A program made the translations under genes and the position numbers. The notes beneath the pieces are model-generated. The model ran no database searches, was not told where the DNA came from, and worked only from the letters and a program-made list of their open reading frames with translations. From Mycobacterium sp. E3198 (GTDB taxonomy: Bacteria > Actinomycetota > Actinomycetes > Mycobacteriales > Mycobacteriaceae): a DNA stretch of 51,247 bases. The stretch spans positions 1-51,247 of the forward strand of contig NZ_LZIS01000261.1 in NCBI RefSeq assembly GCF_001667015.1, read 5' to 3'. Positions 29,001 through 37,583 of the stretch are shown here, one piece after another (the first letter of the stretch is position 1; the number at the start of each line of letters is the position of its first letter).

Positions 29001-29981
29001 GTGAGCCACGACTGGACCGATAACCGAAAAAATTTGATGCTGTTCTCGGGCCGCGCGCATCCGGAGCTGGCCGAACAGGTTGCCAAGGAACTCGACGTCC
29101 ACGTCACCGCGCAAACGGCGCGGGAATTCGCCAACGGCGAGATCTTCGTCCGCTTCCACGAGTCGGTGCGCGGTTGCGACGCGTTCGTCCTGCAATCGAA
29201 CCCGGCGCCGGTGAACAACTGGCTGATGGAACAGCTGATCATGATCGACGCGCTCAAGCGCGGCAGCGCGAAGCGGATCACCGCGGTCATGCCGTTCTAC
29301 CCCTACGCCCGGCAGGACAAGAAGCACCGGGGCCGCGAGCCCATCTCGGCGCGGCTGGTCGCCGACCTGCTCAAGACCGCGGGCGCCGACCGGATCGTGA
29401 CCGTCGACCTGCACACCGACCAGATCCAGGGCTTCTTCGACGGGCCCGTTGACCACATGCGGGCCCAGAACCTGCTGACCGGCTACATCAAGGACAACTA
29501 CCCCGACGGCAACATGGTGGTGGTCTCCCCCGATTCGGGCCGGGTGCGCATCGCCGAGAAGTGGGCCGACGCGCTGGGCGGCGTGCCGCTGGCCTTCATC
29601 CACAAGACCCGCGACCCGCGGGTGCCCAACCAGGTGGTGTCCAACCGCGTCGTCGGCGAGGTCGAAGGGCGCACGTGCGTGCTGATCGACGACATGATCG
29701 ACACCGGCGGCACCATCGCCGGTGCCGTGAACCTGCTGCGCGACGACGGCGCCAGCGACGTGGTGATCGCGGCGACCCACGGCGTGCTGTCCGATCCGGC
29801 CGCCGAGCGCCTGGCGTCCTGTGGCGCCCGGGAGGTGATCGTCACGAATACGCTGCCGATCGACGAGCAGAAGCGCTTCCCGCAGCTCACCGTCCTGTCC
29901 ATCGCGCCGCTGCTTGCCAGCACCATTCGCGCCGTCTTTGAAAACGGCTCCGTGACAGGGCTTTTCGACGGGGACGCCTAG
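29001..29981 (+). CDS. prsA: Ribose-phosphate pyrophosphokinase (PRPP synthetase)
   Basis: The enzyme makes PRPP from ribose 5-phosphate and ATP for purines, pyrimidines, His/Trp and, in mycobacteria, decaprenyl-phosphoryl arabinose. The 326 residues match the M. tuberculosis length. Key motifs are MPFYPYARQDKKHRGREPISARLVADLL, VTVDLHTDQIQGFF, and the PRPP loop VLIDDMIDTGGTIAGA. The start is GTG with GAGGG upstream. It lies 88 bp after glmU, and an arsC-like gene starts directly at its stop. Confidence 0.97.
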   Translation: MSHDWTDNRKNLMLFSGRAHPELAEQVAKELDVHVTAQTAREFANGEIFVRFHESVRGCDAFVLQSNPAPVNNWLMEQLIMIDALKRGSAKRITAVMPFYPYARQDKKHRGREPISARLVADLLKTAGADRIVTVDLHTDQIQGFFDGPVDHMRAQNLLTGYIKDNYPDGNMVVVSPDSGRVRIAEKWADALGGVPLAFIHKTRDPRVPNQVVSNRVVGEVEGRTCVLIDDMIDTGGTIAGAVNLLRDDGASDVVIAATHGVLSDPAAERLASCGAREVIVTNTLPIDEQKRFPQLTVLSIAPLLASTIRAVFENGSVTGLFDGDA

Positions 29982-30326
29982 ATGGCCGATACCGTCATCT
30001 ACCACAACCCGAAATGCAGCACCTCCCGCAAGACGCTGGATCTGTTGCGGGACAACGGTGTCGAGCCGACGATCGTCCAGTATCTGAAGACGCCGCCGTC
30101 GCGGGCCGAACTCGTCGACATGATCCGCGCCGCCGGCATCGACGTGCGCACCGCCGTGCGCAAGCGCGAACCGCTCTACGCCGAACTCAATCTCGCGGCA
30201 GCGACCGATGACCAACTGCTCGACGCGATGGCCGAACACCCCGTCCTGATCGAGCGCCCGTTCGTCGTCACACCGAAGGGCACCCGGCTGGCGCGGCCGA
30301 TCGACGCGGTGCGCGAGATTCTGTGA
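29982..30326 (+). CDS. ArsC-type arsenate reductase (glutaredoxin-linked family)
   Basis: This 114-residue member of the ArsC/Spx thioredoxin fold has the catalytic Cys12 in YHNPKCSTSRKTLDLL, followed by VRKREPLYAELNL and LIERPFVVTPKGTRLARP, the family's anion-binding arginine segments. It would reduce arsenate to arsenite. No ars transporter or ArsR gene is nearby, so a different or general role is possible. The ATG starts immediately after the prsA stop and its TGA overlaps lpqT by 4 nt. As I recall, M. tuberculosis lacks this gene between prsA and lpqT. Confidence 0.9.
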   Translation: MADTVIYHNPKCSTSRKTLDLLRDNGVEPTIVQYLKTPPSRAELVDMIRAAGIDVRTAVRKREPLYAELNLAAATDDQLLDAMAEHPVLIERPFVVTPKGTRLARPIDAVREIL

Positions 30327-30973
30327 AGTTGCGTGGGGGCGCCGCCGTCGCGGTGGTCGCTGTGCTCCTGTGCGCCTGTTCACCGCCGAAAGCCCCGGAC
30401 TACCAGTCGGTTTGGACCACGAGTTCGACCGCCGGCACCACCACCACGACGACGGGCAAGCCCGTCCCCCTGTCGCAGTATCTGCAGAACATCGGCGTCA
30501 ACGGGCACCAGGTGGCGCCGGGCTCCCTGCCCGACCTGACCGTGTCGATACCGACACCGCCGGGCTGGTCGCCGTTCACCAGCCCGAACATCGCCAAGGA
30601 GACGGTGATCATCTCGCACGGCGGCAAGTATCCGACCGCCCGGCTCGTGGTCTTCAAGCTGACGGGGGATTTCGATCCGGCGCAGGTGATCAAGCACGGC
30701 AACGACGACGCCCAGCTGTTCGCGGATTTCAAGCAGCTCGACGCCTCGACGGCGAACTACAACGGCTTTCCGTCGTCGATGATCCAGGGCAGCTACGACC
30801 TCGACGGCACGCGGCTGCACAGCTTCAACCGGATCGTCATCCCCACCGGGTCGCCGCCCGCGAACCAGCGCTACCTGGTTCAGTTGACCATCACCAGCCT
30901 GGCCGACCAGGCCGCCGCGCAGGCACCCGACATCGAGGCGATCATCCACGGATTCGTCGTGGCCGCAAAGTGA
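30323..30973 (+). CDS. lpqT: Lipoprotein LpqT
   Basis: This 216-residue exported lipoprotein has a signal sequence ending LLCAC, with the probable lipidated Cys19, then a Thr-rich linker (TTTTTTGK). The mature domain carries VSIPTPPGWSPF, HGGKYPTARLVVFKLTGDFDPAQVIKHG and VQLTITS segments typical of the LpqN/LpqT family of mycobacterial cell-envelope lipoproteins. Function unknown; LpqN is reported to interact with mycolate-transport components. The GTG start overlaps the arsC-like stop. Confidence 0.88.
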   Translation: MKLRGGAAVAVVAVLLCACSPPKAPDYQSVWTTSSTAGTTTTTTGKPVPLSQYLQNIGVNGHQVAPGSLPDLTVSIPTPPGWSPFTSPNIAKETVIISHGGKYPTARLVVFKLTGDFDPAQVIKHGNDDAQLFADFKQLDASTANYNGFPSSMIQGSYDLDGTRLHSFNRIVIPTGSPPANQRYLVQLTITSLADQAAAQAPDIEAIIHGFVVAAK

Positions 30974-31027
30974 TTCGCGCCGCGAAAGTGCGACTGGCTG
31001 CGCATTTCCGAGTGGCGCCGTCGGTAG

Positions 31028-31058
31028 TTGCACGCTCGCGGCACGCTTTCATTAAGCT
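31028..31058 (+). promoter_or_regulatory. Probable leaderless promoter for the SDR gene
   Basis: TTGCAC (31028-31033) and TAAGCT (31053-31058) are 19 bp apart. The -10 box fits the mycobacterial TANNNT form. The ATG at 31067 begins 8 nt after the -10 box, where transcription should start, so the mRNA would have little or no leader. The spacer is longer than ideal. Confidence 0.4.
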
Positions 31059-31066
31059 CAGCAGGC

Positions 31067-31936
31067 ATGACTGACTGGACCGCCGCGGATTTGCCGTCGT
31101 TCGCCGGGCGCACCGTGATCATCACCGGCGCCAACAGCGGGCTGGGCGCGGTGGCGGCGCGCGAGCTGGCCGGCCGCGGCGCGAAGATCGTCATGGCGGT
31201 CCGCAACACGGGCAAGGGCGACGCCGCCGCGAAGCAGATGACCGGTGACGTCGAGGTGCGCCGGCTCGACCTGCAGGACCTGTCGTCGGTGCGCGAGTTC
31301 GCCGACGGCGTGGACGGGGCCGACGTGCTGATCAACAACGCCGGCATCATGGCCGCCCCCTACGCGCTGACCGTCGACGGCTTCGAGAGCCAGATCGGCA
31401 CCAACCATCTCGGCCATTTAGCGCTCACCAACCTGGTGTTGCCCAAGCTCACAGATCGCGTCGTCACAGTGTCGTCGATGGCGCACTGGCCGGGCCGCAT
31501 CGACTTCGACGACCTGAACTGGAAGAACCGGCGGTACTCCCCCTGGCTGGCCTACAGCCAGTCGAAGCTCGCCAACCTGCTGTTCACCAGCGAACTGCAG
31601 CGCCGCCTCGATGCGGCGGGTTCGCCGCTGCGGGCGCTGGCCGTTCACCCCGGCTACTCGCACACCAACCTGCAGGGCGCGTCGGGCCGCAAGCTGGGCG
31701 ACGCGCTGATGTCGGCCGCCACGCGGGTGGTGGCCACCGACGCCGATTTCGGCGCCCGCCAGACCCTGTACGCGGCGTCGCGGGACTTGCCGGGCGACAC
31801 GTTCGTCGGCCCGCGATTCGGCTACCTGGGCCGAACCCAACCGGTCGGGCGCAGCCGGCGGGCGCGAGACGCGGCCACCGCCACCAGGCTGTGGGAGCTA
31901 TCCGAGCAGCTCACGGGCACCAAATTCCCGCTCTGA
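31067..31936 (+). CDS. Short-chain dehydrogenase (retinol-dehydrogenase-like)
   Basis: This 289-residue SDR has the NAD(P) loop TGANSGLG (about residues 18-25), NNAGIM, the catalytic serine in VTVSSMAH and YSQSK at 163-167, so the active site is complete. The FESQIGTNHLGHLALTN and HPGYSHTNLQG segments place it with the retinol dehydrogenase/WW-domain oxidoreductase-like SDRs common in mycobacteria; the substrate is unknown. I chose the ATG at 31067 over the upstream frame start at 31028 because the promoter fits it. It sits between lpqT and rplY, which are neighbours in M. tuberculosis. Confidence 0.9.
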   Translation: MTDWTAADLPSFAGRTVIITGANSGLGAVAARELAGRGAKIVMAVRNTGKGDAAAKQMTGDVEVRRLDLQDLSSVREFADGVDGADVLINNAGIMAAPYALTVDGFESQIGTNHLGHLALTNLVLPKLTDRVVTVSSMAHWPGRIDFDDLNWKNRRYSPWLAYSQSKLANLLFTSELQRRLDAAGSPLRALAVHPGYSHTNLQGASGRKLGDALMSAATRVVATDADFGARQTLYAASRDLPGDTFVGPRFGYLGRTQPVGRSRRARDAATATRLWELSEQLTGTKFPL

Positions 31937-32174
31937 CCGAGTGTGCGCTGCGGGCTTTGGCTGTGCGCCCTGGGCGAAAACCGCGTCAAATATGCGCCCT
32001 GGATGCACACCGAAAGCCCTGAATGCACGCTCGTCAATTTCCGCTGCGAGCTACCCATGCGCTACCCTGACCGGGCGTCACGGCGAGGGTGCTAGCACAC
32101 CGTTATCGACGGAGACCGACTTCATTGTCGCGACCTGGCCGTGCCCCGAACGAGTGAGCAACAGGAGCGACACG

Positions 32175-32837
32175 ATGGCCAAGTCAGCAGTCAACCAACT
32201 CGCGGTGACGGTGCGAACCGAGACCGGCAAGGGCGCGTCGCGCCGGGCCCGGCGCGACGGCAAGATTCCCGCGGTGCTCTACGGTCACGGCGCCGAGCCC
32301 CAGCACCTGGAGCTGCCCGGCCACGACTACGCGGCGGTGCTGCGGCACTCGGGCACCAACGCGGTGCTGACGCTCGACATCGCCGGCAAGGAGCAGCTGG
32401 CGCTGACCAAGGCGCTCGACATCCACCCGATCCGCCGCACCATCCAGCACGCCGACCTGGTGGTCGTGCGCCGCGGCGAGAAGGTGCGCGTGGAGGTCAA
32501 CGTCGTCATCGAGGGCGAGGCCGGGCCCGACACCCTGGTCACCCAGGAAACCAACACGATCGAGATCGAGGCCGAGGCCATGTCGATTCCCGAGCAGCTG
32601 ACCGTGTCCGTCGAGGACGCCCCTCCGGGCACTCAGTTCACCGCCGGGCAGATCACGCTGCCGAAGGGCGTCAGCCTGGTTTCCGACCCCGACCTGCTGG
32701 TGGTCAACGTGGTGAACGCGCCGACGGCCGCGGACCTCGCGGAAGAGGGCGCGGGCGAGGCCGCCGAGGGCGAGGCGGCGGCCCCCGAGGCCGAAGAGGG
32801 CGACGAAGCCGAGGCGCCCGCCGAAGAGTCCGAGTAG
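32175..32837 (+). CDS. rplY: 50S ribosomal protein L25 (CTC form)
   Basis: This 220-residue long form (general stress protein CTC type) of L25 binds 5S rRNA. The N-terminal L25 domain has VRTETGKGASRRARRDGKIPAVLYGHG. The C-terminal TL5-like domain follows, and then a low-complexity Ala/Glu tail from about residue 185. AGGAG lies 7 nt before the ATG at 32175. The upstream 238 bp hold no gene. pth follows after 12 bp. Confidence 0.95.
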   Translation: MAKSAVNQLAVTVRTETGKGASRRARRDGKIPAVLYGHGAEPQHLELPGHDYAAVLRHSGTNAVLTLDIAGKEQLALTKALDIHPIRRTIQHADLVVVRRGEKVRVEVNVVIEGEAGPDTLVTQETNTIEIEAEAMSIPEQLTVSVEDAPPGTQFTAGQITLPKGVSLVSDPDLLVVNVVNAPTAADLAEEGAGEAAEGEAAAPEAEEGDEAEAPAEESE

Positions 32838-32849
32838 GCGGTTCGCGAC

Positions 32850-33425
32850 GTGGCCGAACCGCTTCTGGTGGTCGGCCTGGGCAATCCCGGAGACAACTAC
32901 GCGCGCACCCGGCACAACCTGGGGTTCATGGTCGCCGACCTGCTCGCGGCGCGGCTCGGGGCAAAGTTCAAGGCGCACAAGCGGTCCGGCGCCGAGGTGG
33001 TCACGGGTCGGCTGGCCGGGCACTCGGTGTTGGTGGCCAAGCCGCGCTGTTTCATGAACGAGTCCGGCCGCCAGATCGGGCCGCTGGCGAAGTTCTACTC
33101 CGTTGCCCCGGCCGACGTCATCGTCATCCACGACGACCTCGACCTGGAGTTCGGCAGCATCCGGCTCAAGATCGGCGGCGGCGAGGGCGGCCACAACGGG
33201 CTGCGCTCGGTGGCGGCGGCGCTGGGCACCAAGGAGTTTCAGCGCGTGCGCATCGGCATCGGCCGCCCGCCCGGACGCAAGGACCCGGCGGCCTTCGTGC
33301 TGGAGAACTTCGCCGCCGCCGAGCGCGGCGTGGTCCCGACGATCTGCGAGCAGGCCGCCGACGCCACCGAGTTGCTCATCGAGCTGGGGCTGGAGCCGGC
33401 GCAGAACCGCGTCCACGCCTGGTAG
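32850..33425 (+). CDS. pth: Peptidyl-tRNA hydrolase
   Basis: The enzyme releases peptides from peptidyl-tRNA. The 191-residue product has VGLGNPGDNYARTRHNLGF with the catalytic His, PRCFMNESG, the HDDLDLEFG motif with the catalytic Asp, and GGGEGGHNGLRS. The start is GTG at 32850. It converges on the mceF gene with only 5 bp between the two stop codons, marking the left junction of the mce insertion. Confidence 0.96.
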   Translation: MAEPLLVVGLGNPGDNYARTRHNLGFMVADLLAARLGAKFKAHKRSGAEVVTGRLAGHSVLVAKPRCFMNESGRQIGPLAKFYSVAPADVIVIHDDLDLEFGSIRLKIGGGEGGHNGLRSVAAALGTKEFQRVRIGIGRPPGRKDPAAFVLENFAAAERGVVPTICEQAADATELLIELGLEPAQNRVHAW

Positions 33426-33430
33426 CCGCC

Positions 33431-34948
33431 CTATCTCGGCAGCATGTCTTGCCACGACTTCGGCGCCCCGGCGGTCACCAGGTCGGATTGCCGGAACAAT
33501 TGGCCGCCGGACGCCAGGTACTTGCCGGTCCGGGGGTCGTATCTGGCAACGCCGACAGGCGGATTGGCCGCCGGCCCGTCGGTCGTCAGCGAACTCGGCG
33601 CGGCGCCGGGCGGCGTTCCCGACGGCGCGGCGCCCGGCGGCAGCGGGGTCCCATCCACCGGGCCGTACGTGTGATCGCCGAACGTGGCCCGGTCATCGGG
33701 AGGGATGCCCTGCGAGATCAGGTTCGGATCCAACGGATAGGGACCAAGCGCATGCTGGCGCATGGCCAGCGGTTCGTAGGGCTTGTCGCTGTCGCAGATC
33801 TGCACGGTCGGCGCGCGTTTGCCGGGCTTGCCCATGCAGGGATAATTGCGGGCGCCGCGGACCGCGATCGGGGAGTCCTGGGGCAGTTTGCAATACAACC
33901 CGTCCGGTGTGTCGACCGTGGTCGTATCGGCGGGGGATCGCCACGACGACGGCGGCAGGAAGCCGACCGTGCACGGCGGCGGGTCGCCGATGCTGATCGC
34001 GAACTCGCCGAGCGCCATCCCGGTCGGGTTGTTCTTCGACAGACCCGACGCCTGCAGCGACGCGATCACCGGTGGCAGCAACACCAACAACTGCTGGACC
34101 GACGGGTTGTAGGTCACCAGGACCTGACCCACGGTGGTGAGGTTCGCCAACAGGACCGGCAGCGTGGGCTTGATCTGGTCGAGCAGGCGGGAGACCTCGT
34201 TGACGGCGCCCGGTCCGGTCTTCAGCAGCGTGCGCAGCTGCGGATCGTCGGTCGCAAGCGTGTGCGTCGCACCCGCCAGGCTGTGCGCCCAGGTGCGGAT
34301 TGCGCCGGTCGTCCCGGCTTGTGAATCCAGCAGCGGCACAGCGTCATCGATGAGGGTCCGGGTCCGATCGGAGACGGGCGCCACGTCCCGGGTGAATTGG
34401 GCCGAGGAGTCGAGCAGCGAGCCGAGATCGTAGCCGGCCCCGTTGAGCCCCTTGAACGACTCGTCGAGCAACGCGCTCATCTTGTCCTTGGGGATGCTGT
34501 TGATCAGCGCGCTGACCCGGTCCAGCATCGGCCCGACGGCTTGCGGAATCGTGGTGCGCTCGACGGGGATGACCGAGCCGTCGTGGAGGTAGGGGCCGGC
34601 GTTGTTCCGCGGCCGCAGGTCCACGTACTGCTCGCCCACCGCCGAGACGCTGCGCACCTCGGCCTGCAGGTCGGCGGGGATCCGCACCGACGTGTCGAGC
34701 GACAGCGTCGCCTGCACCCCGCCGGGTCGCAGGTCGACCGCGGTGACCTTGCCCACCTGCACGCCACGGTAGGTCACGTTGGCGAATCGGTATATCCCTC
34801 CGCCGGAGGGCAATTCGAGTCGCACGGTGATGTGGTCGATGCCGAGCAGGGTCGGCGCCTGGATGTAGACCACGGCCATGGCAACGACGCCGAGGATCGA
34901 CACGATCGTGAAGATGGCCAGTTGGATCTTGACGAGGCGCGTCAGCAT
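33431..34948 (-). CDS. MceF-type protein
   Basis: This is the last gene of a six-gene mce set (505 residues). One N-terminal transmembrane helix (about residues 8-30) is followed by the MCE/MlaD domain (ITVRLELPSGGGIYRFANVTYRGVQVGKVTAVDL) and a long helical region. A Pro/Gly-rich C-terminal tail ends near the stop. Position and ending fit MceF. Mce proteins form the periplasmic part of lipid importers, including those for fatty acids and cholesterol in M. tuberculosis. The ATG overlaps the mceE stop by 1 nt. Confidence 0.92.
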   Translation of the reverse strand: MLTRLVKIQLAIFTIVSILGVVAMAVVYIQAPTLLGIDHITVRLELPSGGGIYRFANVTYRGVQVGKVTAVDLRPGGVQATLSLDTSVRIPADLQAEVRSVSAVGEQYVDLRPRNNAGPYLHDGSVIPVERTTIPQAVGPMLDRVSALINSIPKDKMSALLDESFKGLNGAGYDLGSLLDSSAQFTRDVAPVSDRTRTLIDDAVPLLDSQAGTTGAIRTWAHSLAGATHTLATDDPQLRTLLKTGPGAVNEVSRLLDQIKPTLPVLLANLTTVGQVLVTYNPSVQQLLVLLPPVIASLQASGLSKNNPTGMALGEFAISIGDPPPCTVGFLPPSSWRSPADTTTVDTPDGLYCKLPQDSPIAVRGARNYPCMGKPGKRAPTVQICDSDKPYEPLAMRQHALGPYPLDPNLISQGIPPDDRATFGDHTYGPVDGTPLPPGAAPSGTPPGAAPSSLTTDGPAANPPVGVARYDPRTGKYLASGGQLFRQSDLVTAGAPKSWQDMLPR

Positions 34949-36183
34949 CAGCCACCGGCCTGGTCTTGCGGCGGGAAATCGGTGGGCAGCGGGGCGACCG
35001 GAGCCGGCGGTGGCGGGCCGGGTTCCGTCCCGCCCGCGGTGGGCGCCGCCGGCGCCGGAACGCCTTGCGGCGGCGGTGGCGCCCCCGCGGCGGGCTGACC
35101 GTAGGTGAAGTTCAGGTATTCCGGTTCTCCCGGCGCCGGAACCAGTTTCGCGCCGACCTGACCCCACCGGGTGCCGAGCAGCAGCGTCCGCTTGACCCGG
35201 GGCAGCGTCAGGTCCGCGATCAGGAACATGTTCATGTAGTCACCGCGGACGCCTCGGTCGATCAGATTCTGGCCGTACGGAAAGGTCGTCGCCCAGGCCA
35301 GCGCGGTGTCCAGGTCGGGACCGATATCGGCGAGCGCCTTGATCGTCGGTTCCAGGTTCTTCAGGTTGTGCACCAGGTCGTCCCGCGTGTCGTTGACGAG
35401 CCCGGTCGCGGTGTCGCTGAAGACCCGCAACTTGTCCAACGCCGTCGTGAGGCGCGGCCGCTCCCGGATCAGCACGTCCAACGCCGGCGGTATCTTGTGC
35501 AGCGCCGCAGTGATCACGTCGCGTTGTCCGGCGAACGTGTCGGTGAGCCGATTCAGCTCCTGAATGAAGCCAATGAGGTTGTCGCGCTGCGTATCCAGCG
35601 TGCCCACGAAGTCGTCGAGCCGGATCAGCAGGTCGCGGATCTGGTCCTCGTGCCCGGCCATGGCGGCGCCGAAGTTGTGGATGATGTCGCCGATCTGCCC
35701 CAGCCCGCCGGCGTTGACCACCACCGACAACGACGAGAGCGTCTGCTCGGTCGACGGGTAGGTCGCGGACCTGTTCAGCGGAATGGTCGAGCCGGGTTGC
35801 AGCCGGCCGGTCGCGGCCTCGCCCGGCGGTGGGTTCAGCTCGAGATGCATCGACCCCAGCAGGCTGGTCTGCCCGACGCGGGCCACCGCGTTGGCGGGCA
35901 CCACGGCGGAGGGTTTCACCGAGATCTCGACATCGGCGTGCCAGTCGCGAAAGGTCAGCCGATCGATGCTGCCGACGACCACGTCGTTGAGCAGCACCGG
36001 CGAATTCGCCTCGAGCGTGCTGACATTCGCCAACTCGACGTGGTAGACGGCCGCACCCGGCCCTCGCCCCACCGTGCCGGGCAGCGGCAGCGAGTTCAGC
36101 CCCTGGAACGCGCAGCCGGTCGCGGTCGACAGCACGACGGCGCCGGCGGCGATCGCCCGGCGCAGCTGCGGCACTGGGTTCAT
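34948..36183 (-). CDS. MceE-type lipoprotein
   Basis: This 411-residue member of the mce set has a lipoprotein signal (VVLSTATGC, Cys24), the hallmark of the fifth gene of mce operons (LprK/LprN type). The MCE domain spans about residues 40-120 (VYHVELANVSTLEANSPVLLND), followed by a helical coiled region and a Pro-rich tail. The ATG at 36183 overlaps the mceD stop by 4 nt (ATGA); the longer open frame upstream is the overlap with mceD. The lipid anchor should tie the complex to the membrane. Confidence 0.92.
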   Translation of the reverse strand: MNPVPQLRRAIAAGAVVLSTATGCAFQGLNSLPLPGTVGRGPGAAVYHVELANVSTLEANSPVLLNDVVVGSIDRLTFRDWHADVEISVKPSAVVPANAVARVGQTSLLGSMHLELNPPPGEAATGRLQPGSTIPLNRSATYPSTEQTLSSLSVVVNAGGLGQIGDIIHNFGAAMAGHEDQIRDLLIRLDDFVGTLDTQRDNLIGFIQELNRLTDTFAGQRDVITAALHKIPPALDVLIRERPRLTTALDKLRVFSDTATGLVNDTRDDLVHNLKNLEPTIKALADIGPDLDTALAWATTFPYGQNLIDRGVRGDYMNMFLIADLTLPRVKRTLLLGTRWGQVGAKLVPAPGEPEYLNFTYGQPAAGAPPPPQGVPAPAAPTAGGTEPGPPPPAPVAPLPTDFPPQDQAGG

Positions 36184-37583
36184 GGCTGCGGCCCTCCCAC
36201 CGGTAGCAGCATGTCCTGCACGTTCGCGGGTTCGCGCGCCGGTAGGTCTTGCGTCCCGGTGCCCGTGGCCGTCGTCGGCGGCGGCTCGGGTTGCGCCGCA
36301 CCGGGTATGCGTCCCAGCGGTGGGGGCGGCGGCGCCGCCGGCGGGGTGTCGCCCGGCAGGCCCGTGTAAGCGGACACCGCGGGCGGCAGCTCGGGTGGCG
36401 CGGCCCCCGGGCCCGCGCCGCCCGGCGCCAGGCGCGGCTCGGAATAGACGATGTTGTCGGGGTTGGCCGACTTCATCAGTACCATGCTCATCGGAAACGG
36501 CGGATAGTTGAAGTTGATCGCTCGCAGTGCCGGGCCGAGATATTGGGCGCACAACTTGCCGGTCTCGGTCGCGGTGGCGTTTTCCAGCGCCCCGATCTGT
36601 GCGCAGATGAACTGCACGGGGTTCGAGAAGTTGTTGAGCACAATCGATCCGATGGTGTCACCGGTGTCGGGGTTGTAGGCGTTGTAGAAATTGGCGAACG
36701 CGTTCGGGGCCACATGCAACAGGTTCTCCAGGTCCGTGCGATGGTCCACGAGGTTCTGCGTGACGTTGGCCAACCGCTGGATCTGTTCGGAAACCTGGTC
36801 GCGGCTTCGGGACACGAATCGTTGCACGTCGCCCACCACGCTCGACAGATCGGTCAGGGCGGCATCCAGCTCCGACCTGCTGTCGTCGAGCACGCTGGTG
36901 AGCGTGGCGAGCCGATTCTCGAACTGGACCACCTGCTCGTTGCTGTCGCGCAGCGCCGTGACGAAGACCTGCAGATTGTTGATGATGTCGACGATGTTGC
37001 CGCTGCCGTTGGCCAGGATTCGGCCCACCCCGGACAGCTGCGCCAGGGTCTGGCGCAACTTTTGGCCGTTGCCGCTCAACGCGCCCGCGGCGCTGTCGAT
37101 GAACCGTGCGACCGACGGCGTCGACACCTGGCTGTTAGGTCCCAAATCTGTGGCCAGTCGCGTCAATTGGGTTTTCACCTCGTCCCATTCGACGGGTACC
37201 GCGGTGCGCTCCACGCCAAGCACCGCCCCGTCGGCCAGCGTCGGCCCGCCACCGCGGTAGGCCGGTGCCAGCTGGATGTAGCGCGCGGCGACCAGGTTCT
37301 GGGCGACGATCACCGCCTTGGCGTCGGCGGGGATGCGCACGTCGCGGTCGACATGAAGGGTGACCTTGACCAGGTTGCCCTCGGGGCGGATCGCCGTGAT
37401 CTCGCCGACCCTGACGCCGGACACCCGCACCCGGTCGCCGGGGTAGATCGCGGTCGCGGTGGTGAAGTACGCCGTGATCGTCTTCGGCCGCAGGAACGTC
37501 CGGTAGGCAACGAAAGCCGTACCGCCGACTCCCAGCGCGACCAGCGCGATGGCCGCGATCACTACCAACCTGTTCCGCGGCAT
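36180..37583 (-). CDS. MceD-type protein
   Basis: This is the fourth gene of the set (467 residues). It has a transmembrane helix at about residues 7-29 and the MCE domain with ITAYFTTATAIYPGDRVRVSGVRVGEI. A long helical region (about 140-330) forms the channel-like tunnel in this family. The C-terminus is very Pro-rich. The ATG at 37583 overlaps the mceC stop by 1 nt. Confidence 0.92.
   Translation of the reverse strand: MPRNRLVVIAAIALVALGVGGTAFVAYRTFLRPKTITAYFTTATAIYPGDRVRVSGVRVGEITAIRPEGNLVKVTLHVDRDVRIPADAKAVIVAQNLVAARYIQLAPAYRGGGPTLADGAVLGVERTAVPVEWDEVKTQLTRLATDLGPNSQVSTPSVARFIDSAAGALSGNGQKLRQTLAQLSGVGRILANGSGNIVDIINNLQVFVTALRDSNEQVVQFENRLATLTSVLDDSRSELDAALTDLSSVVGDVQRFVSRSRDQVSEQIQRLANVTQNLVDHRTDLENLLHVAPNAFANFYNAYNPDTGDTIGSIVLNNFSNPVQFICAQIGALENATATETGKLCAQYLGPALRAINFNYPPFPMSMVLMKSANPDNIVYSEPRLAPGGAGPGAAPPELPPAVSAYTGLPGDTPPAAPPPPPLGRIPGAAQPEPPPTTATGTGTQDLPAREPANVQDMLLPVGGPQP

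Noticed and set aside
27188..29290. 700-codon minus-strand open frame opposite glmU
   Set aside because: It is antisense to glmU and runs across the tRNA-Gln gene; no protein-like pattern.
36183..36552. N-terminal extension of mceE to 36552
   Set aside because: The extension would overlap mceD by 370 bp and place the lipoprotein signal in the middle of the protein. The ATG at 36183 puts the lipobox at Cys24 and gives the usual 4-nt overlap.
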